Notes under the pieces: model-generated
The model's database searches: none
What the model saw: only the letters and a program-made list of their open reading frames with translations
What the model was told of the DNA's origin: nothing
Shown: piece after piece, positions 17,233 to 25,056 of the stretch
How the letters are laid out: the number at the start of each line of letters is the position of its first letter
Position numbering within the stretch: the first letter of the stretch is position 1
Position numbers and translations under genes: made by a program
Assembly (NCBI GenBank): GCA_020861095.1
Contig: JAJBTC010000220.1
Coordinates: forward strand, 1-34,240
DNA length: 34,240 bases
Direction: 5' to 3'
Source of the DNA: Bacteroides sp.
Lineage (GTDB): Bacteria; Bacteroidota; Bacteroidia; Bacteroidales; Bacteroidaceae

Positions 17233-19344
17233 ATGAACACACACCGGACACGCTTGCTTTTGCTTCTGGGAATTGTATGGTTCCTGGCATCTCCTGCCTA
17301 TCCTTCTACCTCCCTGTTCCATCAACTAACCGAGAAGAACGGTCTCAGCAGCCGTATGTGCTTCTCTGTGCGGCAAGATCACTTCGGGTACATCTGGATC
17401 TCGACAAAGCTGGGCGCGGATCGGTTCGACGGAAAAGAATTTACTCACTATCCCTTGCCGGGAAGTCAGAGAGCCGGCTACGATCCCATTGGGGTGAACT
17501 ACCTCTGTCAGTCGCCCGACGGCCGGCTGTGGGCCTTCAGCGAATCGGGATTGCTGTTCCGTTACAACGAAGGTACGGACCGGTTCGATATTCTCTACTC
17601 GGTACGTGACTTTTTCAACAATCCGTCTATCATTCTCTATCACATTCTGTTTGAGTCGGATCAGACCCTCTGGCTGGCTACCTCACGCGGTGTACTGATC
17701 TTAGATACCACTCAGGGAGAAGCACACCTGGTACCCGAGACCGAAGATCTGGCAGTAAACCACCTCAACCGGCAGGGAGACCATTATTATCTTTCGACCC
17801 ATACCGGACTCTATCTGTTCGAACATACGGAAGACGCGCCCATGCGTCTCTTGTCGCATACCCTGCCCGACAAGGTAGTACTGACCGCTTTTCCGGACAC
17901 CGTTCATCAACAGGTAGTGATCGGTACTTTAGACAGCGGGCTCTACGTTACCGGCCTGTACGGAGACAGTCCGGCGATCTGTCTGTCGCTCGATATTCAG
18001 GGTCCCATCCGTGACATTGTACTTTATAGTGAGGAGAGGATCGCCGTGGGAGTAGACCTGGAAGGGGTCTATCTGTTGGACCGACGTACCCTGACAGTTG
18101 ATACACATTATACTTATAACGAGAACAACCCTTCTGACATCTGTTCCAACAATGTACGGGGGTTGTTTGTCGATAAAGAATCCAATCTGTGGGTGGCTAC
18201 CTATCACGAAGGGGTCTCTTTCCAGGACTCTTCGAAACTCAACTTCAACTGGTTCACCCACCGTGTCGGCGATGCAGGAAGCATAGCAGACAATGTGGTA
18301 AATGCCGTGCTGGAAGATTCCGCGGGCGATCTCTGGTTTGGTACCAACAACGGTGTAAGCCACCTCAACCGCCAAACCGGACAGTGGAGGCACTATTTCA
18401 GTAAAAGTTCTCCCCGGGAAAAGGGAGATGTGATACTTACCCTCTGTGAAGACTCCCGGGGAAGGATCTGGGCCGGAGGATATGCTTTTGGTGCCGCCTG
18501 TATAGACCGTGTCACAGGCCGGTACGAACATTATACCGCAGGGGAGTCTACCTCCATCTTAGCCACCAATTATATCTATTCCATCTTCTCCGACAGGGAT
18601 CTGCTGTGGTTTGGGGGTATCATGGGCGATGTGACTTCATACGATATCCGCAGCGGAAAAGTAACCTCTTATCAGGTAAGTAAAGTGAACTGCTTCGCCC
18701 GGCTCAGCGATGAATATCTGCTGATGGGTTTGTTCAACGGGCTTTTTATCCTGAATAAAGAGACCGGCGAAATACGTCCGACACGCTTTACCAAGACAGT
18801 GACCTCTCTTCACCGTATAGAAGACGGCAGGTACTGGATCGATATAAAGAACGTCGGGCTGCACTACTACGATATGGATACCGACTCCGTCCGCTGTTAC
18901 TCTACCCGGGAAGGGCTATCTTCGGACTATATCTACGCAGCTCTACCGGATGACAGCGGGCAGTTGTGGATATCTACGGAATACGCACTCAATAAACTGA
19001 ACCTGTCTACCGGCCGGATAGAGTCGTTTGACACACAAGACGGTCTGCCATCCAATCAGTTCTGTGCCTCAGCGGCCTACAGGTGTCGCAACGGACAGAT
19101 GCTTTTCGGCACTCCGGACGGTGCTATCCTCTTTCGTCCGGAAGAGATCCGCAAATCAGAGAACAGCCATCCGTATGAGGTCTGGATCCACCGTTTCGAT
19201 CTGTTCAACGAACCGGTCTATACGGATCTGCCGGGTACGGTACTGACAGATCCCATTTACTATACCGGGCGGATCCGGCTGGCTCATAACCGCAACTTTT
19301 TTTTCGTTCCGTTTCACAACTCCGAACTTTCAGTCGCCTCATAA
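17233..19344 (+). CDS. hybrid two-component regulator, N-terminal sensor part (frameshifted)
   Basis: This is the periplasmic sensor half of a SusR-like hybrid two-component system, the class that senses oligosaccharides and controls polysaccharide-use genes in Bacteroidetes. The start at 17233 gives a signal peptide MNTHRTRLLLLLGIVWFLASPAYPS. Then follow many regulator-propeller repeats with the pattern hydrophobic-DxxGxLWxGT, for example VRQDHFGYIWIST, FVDKESNLWVAT, VLEDSAGDLWFGT, CEDSRGRIWAG and LPDDSGQLWIST, forming the two seven-bladed propellers. The frame breaks inside the Y_Y_Y domain after NRNFF, at a run of eight T. Its last 14 or so residues (VPFHNSELSVAS) are out-of-frame and not family-like. 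One T fewer would join it to the downstream part. Confidence 0.88.
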   Translation: MNTHRTRLLLLLGIVWFLASPAYPSTSLFHQLTEKNGLSSRMCFSVRQDHFGYIWISTKLGADRFDGKEFTHYPLPGSQRAGYDPIGVNYLCQSPDGRLWAFSESGLLFRYNEGTDRFDILYSVRDFFNNPSIILYHILFESDQTLWLATSRGVLILDTTQGEAHLVPETEDLAVNHLNRQGDHYYLSTHTGLYLFEHTEDAPMRLLSHTLPDKVVLTAFPDTVHQQVVIGTLDSGLYVTGLYGDSPAICLSLDIQGPIRDIVLYSEERIAVGVDLEGVYLLDRRTLTVDTHYTYNENNPSDICSNNVRGLFVDKESNLWVATYHEGVSFQDSSKLNFNWFTHRVGDAGSIADNVVNAVLEDSAGDLWFGTNNGVSHLNRQTGQWRHYFSKSSPREKGDVILTLCEDSRGRIWAGGYAFGAACIDRVTGRYEHYTAGESTSILATNYIYSIFSDRDLLWFGGIMGDVTSYDIRSGKVTSYQVSKVNCFARLSDEYLLMGLFNGLFILNKETGEIRPTRFTKTVTSLHRIEDGRYWIDIKNVGLHYYDMDTDSVRCYSTREGLSSDYIYAALPDDSGQLWISTEYALNKLNLSTGRIESFDTQDGLPSNQFCASAAYRCRNGQMLFGTPDGAILFRPEEIRKSENSHPYEVWIHRFDLFNEPVYTDLPGTVLTDPIYYTGRIRLAHNRNFFFVPFHNSELSVAS
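19297..19304 (+). other. run of eight T at the regulator frameshift
   Basis: With eight T the reading gives NFFFVPFHNSE and a stop at 19342-19344. With seven T it gives NFFSFRFTTPNFQSPHKTLYS, then YYLEGHDLNW, the expected Y_Y_Y sequence, and continues open to 21142. The joined protein would have about 1302 residues, a normal length for this class. Confidence 0.85.
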
Positions 19345-19474
19345 AACCCTTTATTCCTATTACTTAGAGGGTCACGACCTCAACTGGTCTCCCCCTACCC
19401 CCATCGACCGGGTCTCCTATTCGCGTGTACCGCCGGGACAGTATACCTTCCGGGTACGCTCGCTGGTAGATGGA

Positions 19475-21142
19475 GTGGCACAGCCGGAAAAAAGCATCCG
19501 GATGACAATCGACAAACCCTGGTGGGCAAGTTATCCGGCGTATATGGCCTATTTGCTGCTCTTCCTGATCGCTCTTGCCTATATCTATCACCTGATACAA
19601 AAAAGGCAGGAGAAAAGGGCTACGGAGAGTAAGATCGACTTTTTCATCACAACAGCACATGACCTGCTAACCCCGCTGAATCTGATCCAGGCTCCGCTCA
19701 GGGACATGCAACAGGAGTTGCCTGCGGAGGGGAAGACAGGTCAGTTGCTGGATATGGCCTTGTCGCACTCTTCGAAGCTGACGCATTATGTGGAGAAATT
19801 GTTGGATTTCCAGCGTATCTCTCTGCATGCCAGCCGACTGGTAGTATCGGCCCAGTCGCTCGAAAGTTTCCTGCGCTACCGTATCGACTCGTTCCGGCTG
19901 GTGGCCGGACATAAGTTCATTGGGGTAGAATGTCGGTTCGATGAGTCGGCGCGGCAGGAGATCTGGTTCGACAAAGAGAAGATCTCACGGATTCTGGACA
20001 ACCTGCTTTCGAACGCGGTCAAATACACTCCCTACGGAGGAAGTATCTGCATCGAGGCATCAGCCGATGCGCACAAGTGGTATCTGCGTGTCCGCGACAC
20101 AGGCATCGGCATCTCCGGCAGGGATCAGCGGATGATCTTCCGCCATGTATTCCGGGCAGCCAATGCCATCAACTCCGGAGAGATCGGCAGTGGCATCGGC
20201 CTCAAGCTGGTAGCTTCGTTGGTGAGCCTGCATCGGGGCAAGATCTCCCTGCGGAGCAAGCTGGGAGAAGGGACGGAGTTTTTCCTCTCCTTCCCCATGC
20301 ACTACGAAGAGGCTGTGCGTCATACGGAAACAGAGCAAGTCGCGCCTCAGCCCCCGGAAGCAGCAGAGGGTGAGTCACACATTCACCGCATCCTCATTGT
20401 GGAAGACGATCCGGAAATGTCACGCTACCTGATGATGTGTCTCCGGGATCAGTATCAGGTGCAGACCTGTGCCAACGGTAAAGAAGCACTGGAAGAGACC
20501 GACCGTTTCTGCCCTCACCTGATCATCTCGGACCTGCTGATGCCCGAAATGACTGGCATCGAGCTCTGCAGGCGCATCAAAGGCAATGTAAAGAGTTCAC
20601 ATATCCCGGTACTCCTGCTCACCGGGGTGACAGAGACAGAGAGTGTGCGGGAAGGGCTGCGCGCGGGTGCCATAGACTATATGCGAAAGCCGTTTGACAA
20701 GGAGGTGTTGAAAGGTAAATTAGAGAACATCTTCGAACTGCAACGCACGGCGCAACGGCAATGCCTGGATAAGCTGAAAAATGACAACGCGCTGGAGCTT
20801 TCCAACAAGACGGACAATGAGTTTATGGAAAAACTACTGGCTCTGATAGAAAAGCATATAGACAATCCGGAACTGAACATCTCCCTGTTGTGCAGCGAAC
20901 TGGCCCTGAGCCGTACCCTGCTGTACAACAAGATCACCCAGCTGACCGGCAACGCTCCGACGGAATTTATCCGTATGATCCGGCTCAAGCGGGCAGCCAA
21001 CCTGTTGCTGTCGGGCAAGCACAGTGTCACGGAAGTGGCCTTTCAGGTAGGGATAGACAATCCGAAGTACTTCAGCCGGGTATTTAAGGAATTCTATGGG
21101 GTATCGCCCCGGGAATACCTGGCACGGAGCAGTAAAGCGTGA
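19475..21142 (+). CDS. hybrid two-component regulator, C-terminal kinase/receiver/AraC part
   Basis: This is the transmitter and output half of the same regulator; homologous sequence already begins at about 19298, so the ATG at 19475 is only the first start in this frame and lies within the Y_Y_Y domain. Domains in order: a membrane segment at about 23-39; HisKA with the phospho-acceptor His62 in TAHDLLTPLNLI; HATPase with N-box NLLSN (176-180), G1 DTGIG (208-212) and G2 GSGIG (238-242); a receiver with Asp353 in ISDLLMPEMTG and Lys405; and an AraC-type DNA-binding domain from about 460 to 550. All catalytic residues appear intact, so the damage is confined to the frameshift. If made alone it would lack the sensor. 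Confidence 0.9.
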   Translation: MAQPEKSIRMTIDKPWWASYPAYMAYLLLFLIALAYIYHLIQKRQEKRATESKIDFFITTAHDLLTPLNLIQAPLRDMQQELPAEGKTGQLLDMALSHSSKLTHYVEKLLDFQRISLHASRLVVSAQSLESFLRYRIDSFRLVAGHKFIGVECRFDESARQEIWFDKEKISRILDNLLSNAVKYTPYGGSICIEASADAHKWYLRVRDTGIGISGRDQRMIFRHVFRAANAINSGEIGSGIGLKLVASLVSLHRGKISLRSKLGEGTEFFLSFPMHYEEAVRHTETEQVAPQPPEAAEGESHIHRILIVEDDPEMSRYLMMCLRDQYQVQTCANGKEALEETDRFCPHLIISDLLMPEMTGIELCRRIKGNVKSSHIPVLLLTGVTETESVREGLRAGAIDYMRKPFDKEVLKGKLENIFELQRTAQRQCLDKLKNDNALELSNKTDNEFMEKLLALIEKHIDNPELNISLLCSELALSRTLLYNKITQLTGNAPTEFIRMIRLKRAANLLLSGKHSVTEVAFQVGIDNPKYFSRVFKEFYGVSPREYLARSSKA

Positions 21143-21488
21143 AAGTAGATGAGAAGTGCTGATCTTAGCCAATCATCCCTGATCCAACTTATAAATCCCG
21201 GTAACATACAATTTGATATACTATCGGTCCATTTGTTGCAGTTTATGCGATGTTCCTTCCTATGTGACACCTATTCCCAGGCAATACCCTGAGATATAAA
21301 CAGGTGTATCCTATGTTTGCATATAATATGTATAGGGATCTACAAACATATGCTTTCTGTAAGTTCCATCGTAAATCGCTCTGCTGACCGCCTGGTTGGC
21401 TACGCCGATCTTCGATGGATTGCGTCAACCGTTGGTTCGTAAATCAGTACATCGTCAATCTCTTTGTGATACGGATGTCTCATAACAC

Positions 21489-21517
21489 CTCATCCGGAAG
21501 TCAGACTCCCGGATGAG
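21489..21517. other. 9-bp hairpin without T tract
   Basis: CTCATCCGG and CCGGATGAG pair around an 11-base loop, about 350 bases after the regulator stop. Neither strand shows a T tract after the stem, so it is not called a terminator; it may be a REP-like palindrome or a protein site. Confidence 0.5.
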
Positions 21518-21989
21518 ATCATGAAAGAGAAGAGAATAAATGATTTAAAGAATAGTAAAGTTAAACAATGAATAAAGAATAGTTTACGTATTGATCTTCC
21601 TGATAGTCAAGGTAGGTCCATTCGTTGGAATAGCTTTTTCATCGTACCTTATTTTTATGCTACCCTCCGCAACAGTCAGTCGTCTTTGGGTATGTGCAAA
21701 AAAACCTCAAAAAAAGATCTCAGCCAAGAGAATTTTTCTAAAAAAGAATAGGGAAAATCATATCTGTTTGGGTAAAATTCCCGGAAAGACTCCTGATGAG
21801 AGTTTTCTCTCTCTGAGCAAATTTACATTTTATCCATAAATACACATATTTACTTTACAAATAGCTATCAAATCAACATTTTCTCTAAATCTGACAAGCC
21901 TTTTTTACCTTCTTTCCGGTAACGACCCTACGCTTAAAACGAATTATTATACAGGATAATCTTATATTTTTCCGGAAACAGGGTGAATA

Positions 21990-22093
21990 ATGCATATACT
22001 TGCCAATAGACTGTGCATAGTTTATCTGGTAACCGTGCACAGTTTATATATATTCTGTGCACAGTCTACTTGGCTTTCTGTGCATAGGTTGCC
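21990..22093. repeat. 22-23 bp tandem array with palindromic GTGCAC core
   Basis: Five units start at 21990, 22013, 22035, 22057 and 22080, spaced 23, 22, 22 and 23 bp. Each has a (G/A)TGCA(T/C)A core, and the central ones form the palindrome CTGTGCACAG or TGTGCACA. The 14-16 bases between cores are AT-rich and variable, although AGTTTAT recurs in units 2 and 3. The period equals that of the unrelated-core array at 375-459. It lies about 440 bp before GH3 and 850 bp after the regulator. Function unknown. Confidence 0.8.
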
Positions 22094-22465
22094 TGAAGCC
22101 AAAAAGAGGAAGACATTTATTTGTCAGAAGAAGAGAATTTTCCCGCTGATCAGGGTAGATCTATGTCCGGTTTTCAACTTACATCTTTCTGCTATTTTCT
22201 CCTGACAAACAAAAAACAGCGGATCCTCACCTATTTTTGTTGCATTTTATTTCTTTATTTACACAGACAGCAGCATCTTGTTGATCCGCTACTCTCATTT
22301 CCCTGTCGTATATCCTTCTATACTTTCCACGGGGTAGAAATATGCCAGTGAGCACCGGTTCCATTAGCATGTTGTCAATCTGTCAAAAACCTCTTTTTTA
22401 GCCCGGAATGAACACCTGTGCACCTTTTATAACTACACAGATACCCCTGATTATCCCCTGTGGGT

Positions 22466-22473
22466 TATTTTTG
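22466..22473 (+). promoter_or_regulatory. candidate -7 element for the first GH3 gene
   Basis: TATTTTTG matches TAnnTTTG and is part of TATTTTTGCAACAG, a 14-base string found identically before the second GH3 gene. Just upstream CCCCTG occurs twice, 11 bp apart (22444 and 22455), a possible activator-binding direct repeat (inference). Confidence 0.55.
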
Positions 22474-22531
22474 CAACAGGTTCCTTACAGATACCACCCA
22501 AACAAACAACATTTAATACCACAAGAAATTC

Positions 22532-24838
22532 ATGAAGATCTATTCAACAACCCTCCTTTTGCTTATGTTGCTGGCCGGCTGCGCCGCAGAAGGAGGCACC
22601 CCCCTCTACCTGGATCCGCAACAGCCGGTAGAGAAAAGGGTAGATGACCTGATGAAGCGCATGACGCTCGAAGAAAAAGTTGCCCAAATGGCACAATATG
22701 TAGGCATCGAACACATGAAAGCCGCCGAAAAAGAGATGACGCTCGAGGAGATGAAACAGAGCCATGCCCGGGGATTCTATCCCAACCTGCACTCTTCGCA
22801 ACTGATCGAACTCACCAGACAAGGAAGGGTAGGCTCTTTTCTGCACGTGGTTACCCACGAAGAAGCCAACCTGCTGCAATCGTATGCCATGGAGTCGCGT
22901 CTGAAAATCCCCGTACTCATCGGTATCGACGCCATTCATGGCAACGGACTCTACCGCGGAGCCACGCTCTACCCGACTCCCATCGGGCAAGCCTCTACCT
23001 TTAAGCCTCAACTGGTGGAACAGGCTTCCCGGGAGACCGCTCTGGAGATGCGCGCCACGGGTACACACTGGGCTTTCACACCGAATGTGGAAGTGGCCCG
23101 CGATGCCCGGTGGGGCCGTGTGGGAGAGACATTCGGAGAAGATCCGTTGCTGGTAGGACGTATGGGAGCCGCCACCGTCCGTGGTTTGCAGGGAGAGGAC
23201 TTCACCAGAGAAGACAAAGTACTGGCCTGTGCCAAACACTTCATCGGCGGCAGTCAGCCGGTCAACGGCATCAACGGTGCTCCATGCGATATATCGGACC
23301 GCACGATGCACGAAATATTCCTGCCCCCTTTCCGGGATTGTCTGGATGCCGGAGCTTTCACCTTTATGATGGCACACAACGAACTCAACGGTGTGCCTTG
23401 CCATACCAGCAAATACCTGATGCAGGATATCCTGCGCGACAGGTGGAAATTTGACGGATTCATCGTCAGCGACTGGATGGATATCGAACAGGTATACGAA
23501 CGCCACCGCACGGCATCTACCCTGGAAGATGCTTATCTGCAAAGTGTGAAGAACGGCATGGACATGCACATGCACGGGCCTGACTTTGCCGACAAGGTAG
23601 TGAGCCTGGTGCGCCGGGGAGATATTCCTCAGAGCCGTATCGACCATGCCGCGCGTCAGATACTCACAGCCAAGTTCCGTCTCGGGCTTTTTGAGAATCC
23701 TTATATAGATACCCGGCAGGTAGCGGAGACTGTCTTTCGCCCCGAACATCAGCAAACCGCGCTGGAGATGGCACGCAAAAGCATTGTATTGCTGAAAAAC
23801 GAGAACAACCTGCTCCCGATAGACCGCAATCGGTACAAGAAGATATTGGTGACCGGCCCGAACGCCGACAACCAGACGATCCTGGGCGACTGGGCTTTCG
23901 TGCAGCCCGACTCCTGCGTCACTACAGTGATCGAAGGGCTGCGTCGGGTATCGCCACAAACGGAGTTTGATTTTTTCCCTTTTGATACCAACCTGCGCAC
24001 CATGGAGATGTCGCGTGTACGGCAAGCCCGCGACAGAGCGCGCAAAGCGGATCTGGCGATTGTGGTGGTAGGGGAGAATTCCATGCGTTATATATGGCAG
24101 GACAAGACCTGCGGTGAAAATGTAGACCGCTACGAACTCTCGCTGGTAGGCTTGCAACAGGAACTGGTAGAAGAGATCTACCATACCGGAACACCTACCA
24201 TAGTGGTGTTGGTAAACGGGCGCCCGCTTACCACGGAATGGATCGCAGACCATATCCCGGCTCTGATAGAGGCCTGGGAACCCGGCTCACTGGGCGGACA
24301 GGCCATTGCCGAAATCCTCTTCGGAGAGGTGAACCCGGAAGCCAAACTGCCCATCACCCTCCCGCGTCACTCGGGTCAGATCCAGACCTATTACAATCAC
24401 AAAGAGACCAGTAAATGGTTCAAATACGGTACCGGCAAGAGCACACCGCTGTTCGAATTCGGTTACGGACTCAGCTACTCGTTCTTTGAATTCAGTCCGG
24501 TGGTGCTCTCTGACAGTCAGATGAAAGAGAATGGCTCCCTACGGGCTTCCGTAGAGGTGACCAATACCAGCAACCGCCCCGGTACAGAAGTGGTGCAACT
24601 CTATATACGCGACTGCTACAGCTCGGTGACCCGTCCGGTGAAAGAGCTGAAAGATTTCCGCAAAGTATCCCTGCAACCGGGAGAGAAACAAACGGTTACT
24701 TTTGAGATCACTGCCAAAGAGCTGAGTTTCTACGATATCGATATGCGGTACGGGGTAGAGAAAGGAGAGTTTGAGGTGATGATCGGAAATTCATCCCGCG
24801 ATGTAGATCTGCAAAAAGAAAAGTTTGTTGTGAAGTAA
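22532..24838 (+). CDS. GH3 beta-glycosidase lipoprotein (BglX-like)
   Basis: This family 3 glycoside hydrolase removes terminal sugars, usually beta-glucose or beta-xylose, from oligosaccharides. Its 768 residues begin with a signal and lipobox LLAGC (Cys17), so it is membrane-anchored. The N-terminal barrel contains GIDAIHGNG (131-139), ARDARWGRVGETFGEDP (189-205) and KHFIGG (235-240). The nucleophile is Asp314 in FIVSDWMD. The second domain carries the acid/base region around KTCGENVDRYELSLVG, and a fibronectin III-like domain closes the protein (VEVTNTSNRPGTEVVQLYI onward). It is the first gene after the regulator and precedes a second GH3 by 218 bp. Substrate cannot be read from sequence. 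Confidence 0.93.
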   Translation: MKIYSTTLLLLMLLAGCAAEGGTPLYLDPQQPVEKRVDDLMKRMTLEEKVAQMAQYVGIEHMKAAEKEMTLEEMKQSHARGFYPNLHSSQLIELTRQGRVGSFLHVVTHEEANLLQSYAMESRLKIPVLIGIDAIHGNGLYRGATLYPTPIGQASTFKPQLVEQASRETALEMRATGTHWAFTPNVEVARDARWGRVGETFGEDPLLVGRMGAATVRGLQGEDFTREDKVLACAKHFIGGSQPVNGINGAPCDISDRTMHEIFLPPFRDCLDAGAFTFMMAHNELNGVPCHTSKYLMQDILRDRWKFDGFIVSDWMDIEQVYERHRTASTLEDAYLQSVKNGMDMHMHGPDFADKVVSLVRRGDIPQSRIDHAARQILTAKFRLGLFENPYIDTRQVAETVFRPEHQQTALEMARKSIVLLKNENNLLPIDRNRYKKILVTGPNADNQTILGDWAFVQPDSCVTTVIEGLRRVSPQTEFDFFPFDTNLRTMEMSRVRQARDRARKADLAIVVVGENSMRYIWQDKTCGENVDRYELSLVGLQQELVEEIYHTGTPTIVVLVNGRPLTTEWIADHIPALIEAWEPGSLGGQAIAEILFGEVNPEAKLPITLPRHSGQIQTYYNHKETSKWFKYGTGKSTPLFEFGYGLSYSFFEFSPVVLSDSQMKENGSLRASVEVTNTSNRPGTEVVQLYIRDCYSSVTRPVKELKDFRKVSLQPGEKQTVTFEITAKELSFYDIDMRYGVEKGEFEVMIGNSSRDVDLQKEKFVVK

Positions 24839-24865
24839 GAGTATTTACAATGGAAAATACCTCTT
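24837..24865 (+). terminator. possible weak terminator after the first GH3 gene
   Basis: A 10-bp AT-rich stem with one bulge (AAGAGTATTT with AAATACCTCTT) starts at the stop codon and is followed by TATTAT, a poor T tract. It may only reduce read-through into the second GH3 gene. Confidence 0.3.
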
Positions 24866-24956
24866 TATTATGCTAAAAGAGACCAGGCAAAAGGGAAAAG
24901 AATCACATGTGTACATTTTCCGGACAATCGGAGAGATGTTTTTCCCTGCTCTTTCC

Positions 24957-24964
24957 TATTTTTG
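24957..24964 (+). promoter_or_regulatory. candidate -7 element for the second GH3 gene
   Basis: TATTTTTG, within TATTTTTGCAACAG, matches both TAnnTTTG and the string before the first GH3 gene. It lies about 90 bases before the start and implies that the second GH3 gene has its own promoter under the same control. Confidence 0.55.
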
Positions 24965-25056
24965 CAACAGACCAGTCACACCGAATACCGGAATGTACGT
25001 TCCGCTCCGAACCGATAAAACAGTTGTCAAATACATAACCCTATAACAGACATGCC

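Larger units (their letters stand above)
21143..22531. other. 1.4-kb gene-free region between the regulator and GH3
   Basis: No credible coding sequence is seen on either strand; the short open frames lack family features. The first part (to about 21520) has moderate GC and might be decayed sequence, but I cannot identify a source gene. The middle (21540-22000) is AT-rich, with a repeated AAAGAATAGT (twice within 21555-21582). It contains the 22-23 bp tandem array at 21990-22093, a hairpin at 21489-21517, and the GH3 promoter near the right end. Confidence 0.5.

Noticed and set aside
21243..21428. A 61-codon minus-strand frame in the gap after the regulator
   Set aside because: No recognisable domain, no promoter, and composition like the surrounding non-coding DNA; a gene remnant cannot be excluded.
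22544..24253. A 569-codon open frame on the minus strand, antisense to the first GH3
   Set aside because: It lies wholly within a well-supported gene; long antisense frames are expected from its codon bias, and the sequence shows no domain.
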